From CALBPI01 sp038524795 (GTDB taxonomy: Bacteria > Pseudomonadota > Gammaproteobacteria > Steroidobacterales > Woeseiaceae), in assembly GCA_038524795.1 (NCBI GenBank), contig JBCBIJ010000004.1, forward strand, positions 286,107 through 350,106: a stretch of DNA of 64,000 nt. The letters are read 5' to 3'. Both the position numbers and the translations under genes were made by a program. The notes beneath the pieces are model-generated. The model had not been told where the DNA came from. It saw nothing but the letters and a program-made list of their open reading frames with translations, and did no database searches. The first letter of the stretch is position 1, and every line of letters starts with the position of its first letter. Of the stretch, positions 53,369 to 62,740 are shown in pieces.

Positions 53369-54891
53369 CAGTCCTCGTCCCCGCCGGGTGTGCCGCGTTT
53401 GCGTGCCAGGATTTCGGCAATGGCGTTGGGGTTGGCGCCTTGCTTGAGCCGTTCGGTCTCTGCTGCCTGCGCATCGGCGCGCGCCTGCTCACGTTCCTGC
53501 CGTCGTTCAAAGCGCTCGCGAGCGCGTTCAGCGCGCTCGCGTTCGTAGACATCAATACGGCGTGCGAGCTTCGCGTCGCGAAAACTCTGCGTCAGCGGAA
53601 TGTGGCTGGGACACACGAGGTCGCAGCAGCCGCACTCGATGCAGTCGATGAGCCCAAGCCCGTCGAGCGTGTCGCCCGCACCGTAACGGTGTGCACGAAG
53701 CAGCTGTTGCGGCTGCAGGCGCACCGGACAAATGCGCGCGCATTCGCCGCAACGAATACAGGGGCGCTCGGGCTCGAACGAGGTGCGTACGGCCGGACCC
53801 GTGGCGATGAGGCAGTTGCAGGCTTTCGTCACGGGCAGTGCGTCGTCGGTGAGCGCAACACCCGTCATGGGGCCGCCCATGATCAGGCGCTTCGCATGTT
53901 CGGTATAGCCGCCCGCGCAGGCCGCGACATCGGCGATGGGGATACCCAGGCGCACGCGGTAATTGCCGGGGTTGGCGATGCCTTCGCCCGTGACCGTGAC
54001 AATGCGTGAAATGAGCGGCGTGCCCGTCAGCGCCAGGTCGGCCACCGCGGCCGCGGTGCCGACGTTGTGCACGAGCGCACCGACATCGCTCGGGAAGCCA
54101 CCGCTGGGCACCTCACGACCCGTAAGCAGGTAGACGAGCTGGTCCTCGCCACCCGACGGATACACGGTGGGAATGGCAACGAGCTGCACGCGGTCGTCGC
54201 CCTCGATACTGGCGGCTTCCGTGAATGCGGCCCAGGCTTCGGGCTTGTCGGACTCGATACCGATGGCGCATTGGCGCAGGCCCAGTGCGGTCAGCATGAT
54301 GCGCGTGCCAAAGAGGATCTCGACCGCCTGATTGCGCATGAGCGCGTCGTCGCAGCTGATGTAGGGCTCGCACTCCACGCCATTCAGGATGAGCGTGTCG
54401 ACGCCGGCGTCGACGGCGTGGCGAAGCTTCGCGAGCGTGGGAAACGCTGCACCGCCGAGCCCCACGATGCCGGCCTTGCCAATGGCTTCGAGCAAGGCAT
54501 CGGGTGTCGCGGCGAGCGGATTAGTGATGGGTGCCAAGCCGTCCCAGGGCGTGTCCGCACCATCGGTTTCGATGATGATGCAGACTGCCTCCGAAACTTC
54601 GCGCGCAGGTATCGCACGCGATTCGATGGCGACGACGGTGCCCGAACTCGAAGCGTGCACGCTGGCGCTGAAGTCGCCCTCAGCGCGCGCGATCGGTTGG
54701 CCACGCATGACGCGGTCGCCGACAGCAACGATGGGCTGCGCGGCACTGCCCGCATGCTGACGCACAGGCAAGATCAGTGTCCCAGGTATCGGCACCTCGC
54801 GGATCTCGCCCGTCGCAGACTGCGCCTTGAACCCGGGCAGACGCAAACCGCCAGGCAGGCGGTGCAGGTTTTCCGTCGGCGCGCTGGTCAA
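53368..54891 (-). CDS. rnfC: Rnf electron-transport complex subunit C
   Basis: 507 residues, a peripheral NADH-binding subunit. AGIVGLGGAAFPTLAKL and NGVECEPYISCDD are the flavin/NADH-site motifs, and two 4Fe-4S clusters are bound by CIRCGECARICP (about 377-388) and CIECGCCDLVCP (about 416-427). The C terminus is a charged, Arg/Glu-rich helix. The only start that fits the family N terminus (LPGGLRLPGFK) is TTG at 54891, which overlaps the rnfB stop as TTGA and has GGAG upstream. The longer frame to 55059 lies entirely inside rnfB. Confidence 0.95.
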   Translation of the reverse strand: MTSAPTENLHRLPGGLRLPGFKAQSATGEIREVPIPGTLILPVRQHAGSAAQPIVAVGDRVMRGQPIARAEGDFSASVHASSSGTVVAIESRAIPAREVSEAVCIIIETDGADTPWDGLAPITNPLAATPDALLEAIGKAGIVGLGGAAFPTLAKLRHAVDAGVDTLILNGVECEPYISCDDALMRNQAVEILFGTRIMLTALGLRQCAIGIESDKPEAWAAFTEAASIEGDDRVQLVAIPTVYPSGGEDQLVYLLTGREVPSGGFPSDVGALVHNVGTAAAVADLALTGTPLISRIVTVTGEGIANPGNYRVRLGIPIADVAACAGGYTEHAKRLIMGGPMTGVALTDDALPVTKACNCLIATGPAVRTSFEPERPCIRCGECARICPVRLQPQQLLRAHRYGAGDTLDGLGLIDCIECGCCDLVCPSHIPLTQSFRDAKLARRIDVYERERAERARERFERRQEREQARADAQAAETERLKQGANPNAIAEILARKRGTPGGDED

Positions 54892-55409
54892 GCTGCGCGC
54901 TCCGCGTTGTCGTCGGTGGCCACCATCTCGATGCAGTCGACGGGGCAGGGTGCGATGCAGAGCTCGCAGCCCGTGCAGAGGTCCTCGACCACAGTGTGCA
55001 TGAACTGATGGGCGCCCACGATCGCATCGACGGGGCAGGCGGGCAGACAGCGCGCGCAACCGATGCAGCGTTCCTCGTCGATGATGGCCACGCCAGGTGG
55101 TGCCGGCGGCGGCAACGACGCATCGAGCGCGATAATGTCGCGGTCGAGTAGCCGCGCGAGTGCTGCGATCGTGGCGTCGCCACCGGGTGGGCAGCGGTTG
55201 ATGTCGACATCACCCTGCGCAATGGCCTCGGCGTAGGGCCGGCACCCCGGGAAACCGCATTGTGCGCACTGCGTTTGCGGCAACTCGGCGTTGATTCTCT
55301 CGACGACATCGTCGGCATCGCGCTGCAAGGTGCGAGCGGCCAGCGTTAAGGCAAGACCGGCCACCAGCGCGATCCCCGCGAGCACGGCGATGGCAGAGAC
55401 GATATCCAT
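54888..55409 (-). CDS. rnfB: Rnf electron-transport complex subunit B
   Basis: 173 residues. One membrane helix at the N terminus, then a 4Fe-4S domain with Cys48, 51, 56 and 73 (QCAQCGFPGCRPYAEA), then two ferredoxin-type clusters, CIGCARCLPACP (115-126) and CTGCELCIAPCP (145-156). It carries electrons between soluble ferredoxin and the membrane. Shares one base with rnfA. Shorter than long anaerobe forms with extra clusters, as expected for a gammaproteobacterium. E. coli name rsxB. Confidence 0.96.
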   Translation of the reverse strand: MDIVSAIAVLAGIALVAGLALTLAARTLQRDADDVVERINAELPQTQCAQCGFPGCRPYAEAIAQGDVDINRCPPGGDATIAALARLLDRDIIALDASLPPPAPPGVAIIDEERCIGCARCLPACPVDAIVGAHQFMHTVVEDLCTGCELCIAPCPVDCIEMVATDDNAERAA

Positions 55410-55990
55410 CAGGTCTGCCCCAAGCCCGCGAAGCCCAGAAACGCGATCGACATGATGCCGGCCGTGATGAGTGCGATAGCCGATCCCCGCAAAGCGACGG
55501 GCACCTCGGGTGTTTCGATGCGCTCACGCAGCGCGGCAAACAACACCGTCACGAGACCGAATCCCGCTGCCGCGCCAAAGCCGTACCAGACGGACTCGAA
55601 AAAACTTTCGGCGGTCTGGATGTTGAGCAGCGCGACACCGAGCACCGCGCAGTTGGTCGTGATGAGCGGCAGGTAGATGCCCAGCATCTGTTCGAGCAAC
55701 GGACTCATGCTCCTAATCATGAGCTCGGCGAACTGCACGAGCGAGGCGATGATCAGGATGAAGGTGAGTGTGCGCAGGTAGGTCAGACCGAGCGGCGCGA
55801 GCAGATACACCTCGGCCAGGTAGCTGGCCGCCGAGGCCAGCGTGAGCACAAAGGCCGTGGCCACCGACAAGCCCATGGCCGTGTCGAGCCGCCGCGTTGC
55901 GCCAAAGAACGGGCACAGGCCCAGGAAGCGCGTGAGCACAAAATTGTTCACCAGCACGGTGCCGATGAGGATAAGCAGCCACTCGCGCAT
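55409..55990 (-). CDS. rnfA: Rnf electron-transport complex subunit A
   Basis: 193 residues and six membrane helices. The N-terminal LILIGTVLVNNFVLTRFLGLCPFFGAT and the later PLITTNCAVLGVALLNIQ are near-invariant RnfA sequences, with the two Cys of the intramembrane iron centre (CPF and TNC). First rnf gene; it starts 15 bases after the metG stop, so the complex may be cotranscribed from upstream genes. E. coli name rsxA. Confidence 0.97.
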   Translation of the reverse strand: MREWLLILIGTVLVNNFVLTRFLGLCPFFGATRRLDTAMGLSVATAFVLTLASAASYLAEVYLLAPLGLTYLRTLTFILIIASLVQFAELMIRSMSPLLEQMLGIYLPLITTNCAVLGVALLNIQTAESFFESVWYGFGAAAGFGLVTVLFAALRERIETPEVPVALRGSAIALITAGIMSIAFLGFAGLGQT

Positions 55991-56005
55991 CGCGGCCGCC
56001 CCGGC

Positions 56006-58024
56006 TTACTTGACGCGCATGCCTGGCGCGGCGCCGTCGTCGGGCGAGAGCAGGAAGATGCCCTTGCCGTCGCCCGCCGCAAGCACCATGCCTTCGCTCA
56101 GGCCGAAACGCATCTTGCGCGGCGCGAGGTTGGCGACCATGACCGTGAGTCGGCCTTCGAGCGTGGCCGGGTCGTAGGCCGACTTGATGCCCGCGAATAC
56201 CTGTCGCTGGCCAAGCTCCCCGACATCAAGCTGCACGCGGATGAGCTTGTCGGCGCCTTCCACGTGCTCGGCCTTGACGATGCGCGCGACGCGCAGGTCG
56301 ACGGCCATGAAGTCGTCGATGCCGATCGTGTCGTCGTCACCGGAGGCGGCGGGCGCCGGCGCGTCAGTTTCTTTCGAAGCGTCGACCATCTTGGCCACCT
56401 GCTTGTCGTCGATGCGTGTGAGCATGGGTTTGAATTTCGTGATCGGCGTGCCCGTGAGTGGCGTCGCCGCGCTGGCCCATCGCCAGGCATCCTCACCGAA
56501 CAGCGCGCGGGCTTTCTCGGCCAGTGTGGGCAACACGGGCGCAAGGTACACGGCAAGAGCGCGAAACAGGTTAAGTCCCTGCGTGCAAACGCCCGGTACC
56601 GCGTCGCGCAGTGCCTCGTCTTTGACCATCTGCCAGGGCTTGTTGGCATCGATGTACTGGTTGGCGCGATCGGCAAGCGCCATGATCTCGCGAATTGCTT
56701 TCGAGTACTCGCGACGTTCGAAATGACCCGCGATGCTGTCGCCTGCGTCGGCGAAGGCCTGGTAGAGCTCGGGGTCGGGCAGCGCATCGGCAAGCGTGCC
56801 GTCGTTGTTCTTGTGCACGAAACCCGCACAGCGGCTTGCGATGTTCACGAGCTTGCCGACCAGATCGGCATTGACGCGGCTCACGAAGTCTTCCAGGTTC
56901 AGATCGATGTCGTCGATGCCGGGACCGAGCTTCGCGGCGTAGTAGTAACGCAGATATTCGGGGTCGAGGTGGTCCAGGTAAGTGCGGCCTTTAATAAAGG
57001 TCCCGCGCGACTTGGACATCTTCTTGCCATCGACGGTCAGAAAGCCGTGCGCGAACACGCTCGTGGGCGTTCGCATCCCAGCGCCTTTGAGGACGGCCGG
57101 CCAAAACAGCGAATGGAAGTAGACGATGTCCTTACCGATGAAGTGGTAGAGCTCCGTGTCGGTATCCGGCGCAAGCCAGGGCGCGAAGTCCATGCCCTCG
57201 CGGTCGCACAGCGCCTTGAAGCTGCCGAAGTAGCCCACAGGCGCATCGAGCCAGACATAGAAGTACTTGCCCTCGGCGCCTGGAATCTCAAAGCCGAAGT
57301 AGGGCGCGTCGCGCGAGATGTCCCAATCCTGCAGCCCGGCCTCGAACCACTCGCTGAGCTTCTTGCGTACGCTGTCATCCAGCCCGGCGCCGTCAAGCCA
57401 GTCCTTGAGAAAGGACTCGAACTCGCCGAGCTTGAAGAAGTAGTGCTCACTGTCGCGCCACACAGGCGGCTCGCCCGAGAGCACCGAGACGGGATTCTTG
57501 AGGTCGGCAGGCGTGTAGGTGCTGCCGCAGTTTTCGCAGGCATCGCCGTATTGGTCTTCGGTGCCGCATACGGGGCAGGTGCCGCGCACAAAACGGTCGG
57601 GCAGGAACATCTTCTCGGCCTCGTCGTAGGCCTGGTTGATGGTCTTCGTGTAGATGTGGCCGGCGGCGGTGAGCTTGCCGTAGATGTCGTAGACGAGCTC
57701 GCGATTCTCATCCGCATGCGTCGAGTTGAAGTTGTCGAACACGACACCGAATGCGGCGAAATCCGTGACGTGCGCCTGCTGGTAGTGCGCAACGACGGCT
57801 TCAGGTTCGACGCCGTCCTTGCGAGCCCGGATCATGATCGGCGTGCCGTGTGCGTCGCTGGCGCAAACGAAGTACACCTCGTGGCCCAGCAGGCGCTGGA
57901 AGCGCACCCAGACATCGGCCTGGATGTACTCGACGAGATGGCCCAGGTGAATGTCGCCGTTGGCGTACGGCAGGGCGCTGGATACGAGGATGCGGCGGGA
58001 CGCGGTGTGGGTGTCTGAAGGCAT
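56006..58024 (-). CDS. metG: Methionyl-tRNA synthetase
   Basis: 672 residues. Class I signatures are PYANGDIHLGHL (HIGH box as HLGH) and KKMSKSRGTF (KMSKS). A zinc knuckle CPVCGTEDQYGDACENC lies near residue 150. The C-terminal domain (from about 570, MAVDLRVARIVKAEHVEGADKL) is the Trbp111-like tRNA-binding dimerisation domain. It charges initiator and elongator tRNA-Met. ATG 58024 is preferred to an upstream TTG. The length matches E. coli MetG. Confidence 0.97.
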   Translation of the reverse strand: MPSDTHTASRRILVSSALPYANGDIHLGHLVEYIQADVWVRFQRLLGHEVYFVCASDAHGTPIMIRARKDGVEPEAVVAHYQQAHVTDFAAFGVVFDNFNSTHADENRELVYDIYGKLTAAGHIYTKTINQAYDEAEKMFLPDRFVRGTCPVCGTEDQYGDACENCGSTYTPADLKNPVSVLSGEPPVWRDSEHYFFKLGEFESFLKDWLDGAGLDDSVRKKLSEWFEAGLQDWDISRDAPYFGFEIPGAEGKYFYVWLDAPVGYFGSFKALCDREGMDFAPWLAPDTDTELYHFIGKDIVYFHSLFWPAVLKGAGMRTPTSVFAHGFLTVDGKKMSKSRGTFIKGRTYLDHLDPEYLRYYYAAKLGPGIDDIDLNLEDFVSRVNADLVGKLVNIASRCAGFVHKNNDGTLADALPDPELYQAFADAGDSIAGHFERREYSKAIREIMALADRANQYIDANKPWQMVKDEALRDAVPGVCTQGLNLFRALAVYLAPVLPTLAEKARALFGEDAWRWASAATPLTGTPITKFKPMLTRIDDKQVAKMVDASKETDAPAPAASGDDDTIGIDDFMAVDLRVARIVKAEHVEGADKLIRVQLDVGELGQRQVFAGIKSAYDPATLEGRLTVMVANLAPRKMRFGLSEGMVLAAGDGKGIFLLSPDDGAAPGMRVK

Positions 58025-58071
58025 GAAAGCGTCGAGGCTCAAAAACTCGGCGCATTATGCCACGCGCTCAC

Positions 58072-59157
58072 CTATTGCTTGTCCTTGATCGGGATGAAGC
58101 GCTGCTTGTTAATCGCCGCCTCGTAGGCGTTTTGGCCGGTGATCATGGCCTTGTCATAGAGGTCCATGAGCGCAGAGTCCATCGTGCGCATGCCCTGCGC
58201 GCCCCCCGACTGGATGGCGTTCTCGAGCTGGTCGATCTTGCCTTGTCGAATAAGGTTCGAAATGGCGGGTGTGTTGACCATGATCTCCAGCGCTGCGACA
58301 CGGCCAGGTTTGCCTTTGGTCGGGATCAGCTGCTGCGAAATCACACCACGCAGCGACGTGGACAGCATGGTGCGGATCTGGCCCTGCTTGTCGTGCGGGA
58401 AGGAGTTGATGATGCGGTCGATCGTCGGCGCAGCGCCATTGGTGTGCAGCGTGCCCATCACGAGAATACCCATCTCAGCCGCCGTAACGGCGATTTGAAT
58501 CGTCTCGAGATCACGCATCTCGCCGACAAGAATGACATCGGGGTCTTCTCGCATGGCCGAATGCAGCGAATGGGCGAAGCTTGGGCTGTGGCGCCCGATC
58601 TCGCGCTGGCTGATCAGGCAGCCCTTGCGGTGATGCACGAATTCGATGGGGTCCTCAATGGTGAGGATGTGCCCTTTGATGCGGTCGTTGAGCTCGTTGA
58701 TCATGGCCGCGAGCGTGGTCGACTTGCCCGAGCCCGTCTTGCCCGTGACGAGGATCATGCCCGACGGTTGCCGGCAGAGGCGCTCGACGGCGTCGGGCAG
58801 ATTCAGGTCTTCAATGGTGAGGACCTCGGTCGGAATGGTCCGGAATACGGCGCCCATGCCGTTGAGCTGGCGCAGCACGTTGACGCGGAATCGAGCTCGG
58901 TTGGGAATCTCGTAGGCGAAATCCGCGGAATCGTTGGCCTCGAACTCGCGCCGTATTGCCGGTGACATGATCTCGTAAAGTGCGTCCGAGACCTGCGCCT
59001 GGTTCAGTTCGTCACCGGGCAGCGCACGCAGCTCACCGTGCACACGGATTCGCGCGGGATCGCCCGCCATGAAGTGCAGGTCCGAGCCGTCGGCGCGCAT
59101 GACCTCGTCGAGGAAGGCGTCGATGCGTCTCGGTGCGCGTTCTTCAGCCGTTGCCAT
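58072..59157 (-). CDS. PilT-type pilus retraction ATPase
   Basis: 361 residues. Walker A is GKTGSGKST, the Asp box region ILTIEDPIEFVHH, Walker B PDVILVGEMRD and the His box GTLHTNGAAPTIDRI. The C-terminal AISNLIRQGK matches the AIRNLIR motif that PilT needs for retraction. It should be a hexameric motor that disassembles type IV pili. The gene follows another PilT-type ATPase gene after four bases. By motif it is the more PilT-like of the two. The pilin genes in this window lie 40 kb away. Confidence 0.88.
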   Translation of the reverse strand: MATAEERAPRRIDAFLDEVMRADGSDLHFMAGDPARIRVHGELRALPGDELNQAQVSDALYEIMSPAIRREFEANDSADFAYEIPNRARFRVNVLRQLNGMGAVFRTIPTEVLTIEDLNLPDAVERLCRQPSGMILVTGKTGSGKSTTLAAMINELNDRIKGHILTIEDPIEFVHHRKGCLISQREIGRHSPSFAHSLHSAMREDPDVILVGEMRDLETIQIAVTAAEMGILVMGTLHTNGAAPTIDRIINSFPHDKQGQIRTMLSTSLRGVISQQLIPTKGKPGRVAALEIMVNTPAISNLIRQGKIDQLENAIQSGGAQGMRTMDSALMDLYDKAMITGQNAYEAAINKQRFIPIKDKQ

Positions 59158-59161
59158 CCGC

Positions 59162-60256
59162 CTAGCCGCTCGCCATGTCGAGTTTGGGCAGGATCGAGGT
59201 GTCGGTCACAAAGCGCTGGAACTTGCGTTTATCTGAGGCGTAGCGAAACGCGTCATCGGGATCAACCTGGCGCTTTTCGATGGCGGCCAGCAAGGCCTGG
59301 TCCATCGTCTGCATCCCCGCGTCCATGCCCGTCTGAATCTGCGCGTTGATCTGGTGGGTCTGGTCGGTGAGGATCAGATTGGCCACGGCCTTCGTGTTGA
59401 CGAGGATTTCCTGGATACCACGCCGCCCCTGTCCGCCTGGCGTCTTGACGAGCACCTGCGTAATGACGGCGTTGAGGCTCTGCGACAGGAAGCCCTTGGT
59501 TTGCTCACGTAACTCGCCAGGTAACGCGTCGATCACACGGTCAATCGTCTTGACGGCCGAGGTCGTGTGCAGCGTTCCGAGCACCAGGTGACCCGTTTCG
59601 GCAGCGGTCATGGCCATCGAAATGGTCTCTGTATCACGCATTTCGCCGACGAGAATCACGTCGGGGTCTTCACGCATGGCTGCCCTGACGCCGCCGGCGA
59701 AGCTCTTTACGTGGGTATTGAGCTCACGCTGAATCACCTGCGCCTTGCGACTCGGGTGGACGAACTCGATCGGGTCCTCAAGACTGATGATGTTGAGATT
59801 CCGCGTCATGTTCAGGTGGTTGATCATGGCCGCGAGCGTTGTCGATTTACCCGTACCCGTCGAACCCGTCACGAGCACCATGCCCTGATGGTGATCGAGG
59901 AAGGTCTCAATCACGGGCGGCAGCTCAAGGCTCTCGAGTGTTGGAATCTCGCTGGGAATACTTCGAAATACCGCGCCGACGCCTGTGTCCTTGCGGAACA
60001 GGTTGACGCGGAACCGGCCGCCGTCTTCGGTGACGTAGGAGAAGTCGAGGTCGTTGCCTTCATCGAACGAGGCCTGCTGAGACTGGGTCAGGATCTCGGC
60101 CACGTAGTTGTTGAGCTCGTGGTCTGCTAAGTCGCGGAACTTGATCGGCATGAGGTCGCCGTTCATGCGCAGCATGGGCGGGACGCCCACAGCGAGGTGG
60201 ACGTCGGAACAGCCCTGGGCCAGGCCCAGCTTCAAAAACGCGTCGATTCGTGCCAT
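59162..60256 (-). CDS. PilT/PilU-type ATPase
   Basis: 364 residues. Walker A GSTGTGKST, SLEDPIEFVHP, Walker B PDVILVGEMRD and GTLHTTSAVKTIDRV are intact. The PilT AIRNLIR motif reads AVANLIL here, and the C-terminal tail (MDAGMQTMDQALL, then DDAFRYASDKRKF) resembles PilU. This suggests an accessory, PilU-like motor despite a PilT-like Walker B. ATG 60256 was chosen; an in-frame GTG 27 bases upstream is possible. It lies between the kinase gene and the other ATPase gene in one direction. Confidence 0.86.
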   Translation of the reverse strand: MARIDAFLKLGLAQGCSDVHLAVGVPPMLRMNGDLMPIKFRDLADHELNNYVAEILTQSQQASFDEGNDLDFSYVTEDGGRFRVNLFRKDTGVGAVFRSIPSEIPTLESLELPPVIETFLDHHQGMVLVTGSTGTGKSTTLAAMINHLNMTRNLNIISLEDPIEFVHPSRKAQVIQRELNTHVKSFAGGVRAAMREDPDVILVGEMRDTETISMAMTAAETGHLVLGTLHTTSAVKTIDRVIDALPGELREQTKGFLSQSLNAVITQVLVKTPGGQGRRGIQEILVNTKAVANLILTDQTHQINAQIQTGMDAGMQTMDQALLAAIEKRQVDPDDAFRYASDKRKFQRFVTDTSILPKLDMASG

Positions 60257-60337
60257 AGCGGCCCGAATATCAACCACCTGCACGCGCCGCGCAAGTGTCG
60301 GATACGCAAAATGAGAACCCGGCGCAGGCCTGGGTGC

Positions 60338-62740
60338 CTAGACCTGGATGGCCTCCAGCGCCTCGCGCACGTCGTGCATGGACTGCGGGCGCTTGTCTTT
60401 GTCGACCGTCATGAGCTGCCCGACGAGGGCCGCGAGGTCATCCGGGATCTTGTCGTTGAGTTCCTGACAGCCTGCCGCCTTGCCTTGCACGTGCTGGTAC
60501 ATGACGGACATGTGGTCGCCGCGCGTGTAGGGCGGGGTGCCCGTGATCATCTCGTAAAGGATGACGCCGAGGCTGTAAATGTCCGCCGTTTCCTCGACCT
60601 TCTTGCCGAGGATCTGCTCGGGCGCCATGTACTTGGGGGAGCCGATGACGTAACCCGTCTTCGTAAGCTGCGTGTCGCCGCTCTTCGCTGCCGCTGCCAC
60701 GCCAAAGTCCACGATCTTGAGCAGGCCCGTGTCGTCGATGAGGATGTTGGCCGGCTTCAAGTCGCGGTGGATGACGCCGGCGGTGTGGGCGACCGTCATG
60801 CCCGTGGCGATATCCTTCGCGAAACGCAGCGCTTTCGCGAAATCCATGGGCTTCTCGGCCGCAATCTCGGCGCCCAGTGTGTGCGACTCGAAGTACTCCA
60901 TCGAGATCGCGTAGTTGCCCTGGATGTGCAGGAAATCGTAGATACGGATGACGTTTGGGTGCGTGATCCGGCGTGAGAATTTCAGCTCGTGCACAAAGCG
61001 CTTCATCATCTCCTCGTCAGAGGAGACGTTCGGGTTCAGGAACTTGAGGATGAGTTGCTCGCCGACCACCGTGTCTTCCATGAGCAGTACGGTGCCGAAC
61101 GCGCCCTTGCCGATCCGCTTCACAAAGCGGTAGCGGTTTTCGAGCATGTCGCCCTCGTTGAGGGTCGAGATGTCGAGCGGGCCCTGCGCGGCGGCCGTCT
61201 CCGCCTCGACGCGCTCGATGACCTGACGCGCTTCCTCTTCGTCGATCAGCAGTGTGGCGGCCTGGCCTTCGGACAGCTTGGCGGCCTTGCGGTCCTGTTC
61301 GCGAACGACGTCCGAGAACCGAGTCTGCAGCGTTTCGAGCGCGATGTCGGCTGCCTCAGCCAGCGCCTTGTCGCCGCCGTCCTGGATGCGCAGCAGCTCG
61401 TCGCGCACGGCTGGCAGCTCTTTTTCGCTGACCAGCATCGCCATGGCTTTCATGGCCTCCACGCGAACCTCACGGCCGCCCTTGGCGAGCATGGGTTTGA
61501 GCTTGGGCACGATATCCGTGGCGCCGAGTTTGCCCAGCGCGCGAATCACGGTCGGATCCGATTTGTCGTGCTTGCCGAGCATGCCCGACAGCACGGGTAC
61601 GGCACGCGTGTCACCGATTTCCGCCAGCGCGTCAACGGCGCGCTCGCGTACCCACCAGTCGTCGTCTTTCGTGGCCGTGATCAGGTGGTCGATAGCCTGC
61701 GGGTCTTTCGTGGCGTTTAGGATTTCTACGGCCGCGCGACGGATTTCCTGGTCATCGTCCTTGACCAACTTCATCACGGCCTTGACGACGCGTGGACCGC
61801 CAATGTCGGCCAGGGCGTCAGCCGCGCGCGCCCGCACCCACCAGTCATCGTCGCGAACCGCATTGAGCAGGTCCTTGATGGATTCGGGCGTACCAATCTC
61901 GTTGAGCACTTCGACAGCCGCGCGGCGGGCGTACTCGTTTTCGTCCTTGAGCGCGGGGATCAGGTGCTTGATCGTATCTTTGTGATTGAGCTTGACGATG
62001 ACGTCGACGGCCTTGTTCTGGACGTCGACGTCAGCGTCGAGCAGCAGCGAGCAGATGAGCCTTACGTTGCTCGCGCTCTTCTGCCGTGCCAGTGCCGTGA
62101 GCGCTGACTGGCGAATCATCTTGTGGTTGCTGCGCAGCTGGCCTTCGAGCGCTGAGGAGACATCGGGGCGGTCGAAGCGCGACAGCATGTCGATGATGTG
62201 GATGCGCACCATCGGGTCCTTGCCCGTCAGGCGGGCGAGGAGGTCGGGTACGTGTTCTTCCTTCACGACGCCGCCGATAATGCGAAACAACACCGCCTGC
62301 TCATTGGGTTCCAGCTCGTAGGCGCGCGACAGCAGCGCGGGCACGGAAAGCCGATCCTTGTGCGTGTTGACGATCTCGAGCACCGCGGCAGGCGATACTT
62401 CGTCTTCGTCGAGCAGTTTGAGCACAGCGGTCGGCTCAACCTTCTGACTCGACGACAGCGCCCAGGCCGTGCCCGAAACGACGCGCTGGTCGCCATCGGA
62501 CAAACCAGGCACAAATTCCATCAGCGTCTTGGTCGAGGCGAGCTCGCTCAGAATGTCGACAAGCGCCATCGTGTGTTTCTTGTCGGCGCCAGCCAACGCA
62601 TCGGTGATCCGCGGAATCGCCCCGGGACCGAGCCTGCGTAGCTTGTCAGCAGCCTTCTCGGCTTTCGGCGAGTAGATGTCTTCCTCGGACATCAACTGCT
62701 CGATGAGCCTGTCGGCCTTGTAGGCGCTCAGAAACTTCAT
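60338..62740 (-). CDS. HEAT-repeat Ser/Thr protein kinase
   Basis: 800 residues and no membrane segment. Residues 1 to about 490 are tandem HEAT repeats, including two almost identical units DDDWWVRARAADALADIG (298-314) and DDDWWVRERAVDALAEIG (359-376). A Glu/Ala-rich linker leads to a Hanks-type kinase domain (536-800) with GKGAFGTV (544-551), Lys566 in LILKFL, catalytic HRDLKPAN (Asp660), DFG (678-680) and APE (706-708). All catalytic residues are present, so it should be active. HEAT repeats normally bind proteins, perhaps the motors encoded just downstream. First gene before two PilT-type ATPase genes (81-base gap). Confidence 0.92.
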   Translation of the reverse strand: MKFLSAYKADRLIEQLMSEEDIYSPKAEKAADKLRRLGPGAIPRITDALAGADKKHTMALVDILSELASTKTLMEFVPGLSDGDQRVVSGTAWALSSSQKVEPTAVLKLLDEDEVSPAAVLEIVNTHKDRLSVPALLSRAYELEPNEQAVLFRIIGGVVKEEHVPDLLARLTGKDPMVRIHIIDMLSRFDRPDVSSALEGQLRSNHKMIRQSALTALARQKSASNVRLICSLLLDADVDVQNKAVDVIVKLNHKDTIKHLIPALKDENEYARRAAVEVLNEIGTPESIKDLLNAVRDDDWWVRARAADALADIGGPRVVKAVMKLVKDDDQEIRRAAVEILNATKDPQAIDHLITATKDDDWWVRERAVDALAEIGDTRAVPVLSGMLGKHDKSDPTVIRALGKLGATDIVPKLKPMLAKGGREVRVEAMKAMAMLVSEKELPAVRDELLRIQDGGDKALAEAADIALETLQTRFSDVVREQDRKAAKLSEGQAATLLIDEEEARQVIERVEAETAAAQGPLDISTLNEGDMLENRYRFVKRIGKGAFGTVLLMEDTVVGEQLILKFLNPNVSSDEEMMKRFVHELKFSRRITHPNVIRIYDFLHIQGNYAISMEYFESHTLGAEIAAEKPMDFAKALRFAKDIATGMTVAHTAGVIHRDLKPANILIDDTGLLKIVDFGVAAAAKSGDTQLTKTGYVIGSPKYMAPEQILGKKVEETADIYSLGVILYEMITGTPPYTRGDHMSVMYQHVQGKAAGCQELNDKIPDDLAALVGQLMTVDKDKRPQSMHDVREALEAIQV

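Noticed and set aside
56264..58018. 584-residue plus-strand frame opposite metG
   Set aside because: High-GC antisense shadow of metG, with Val/His/Arg-rich composition and no recognisable motif.
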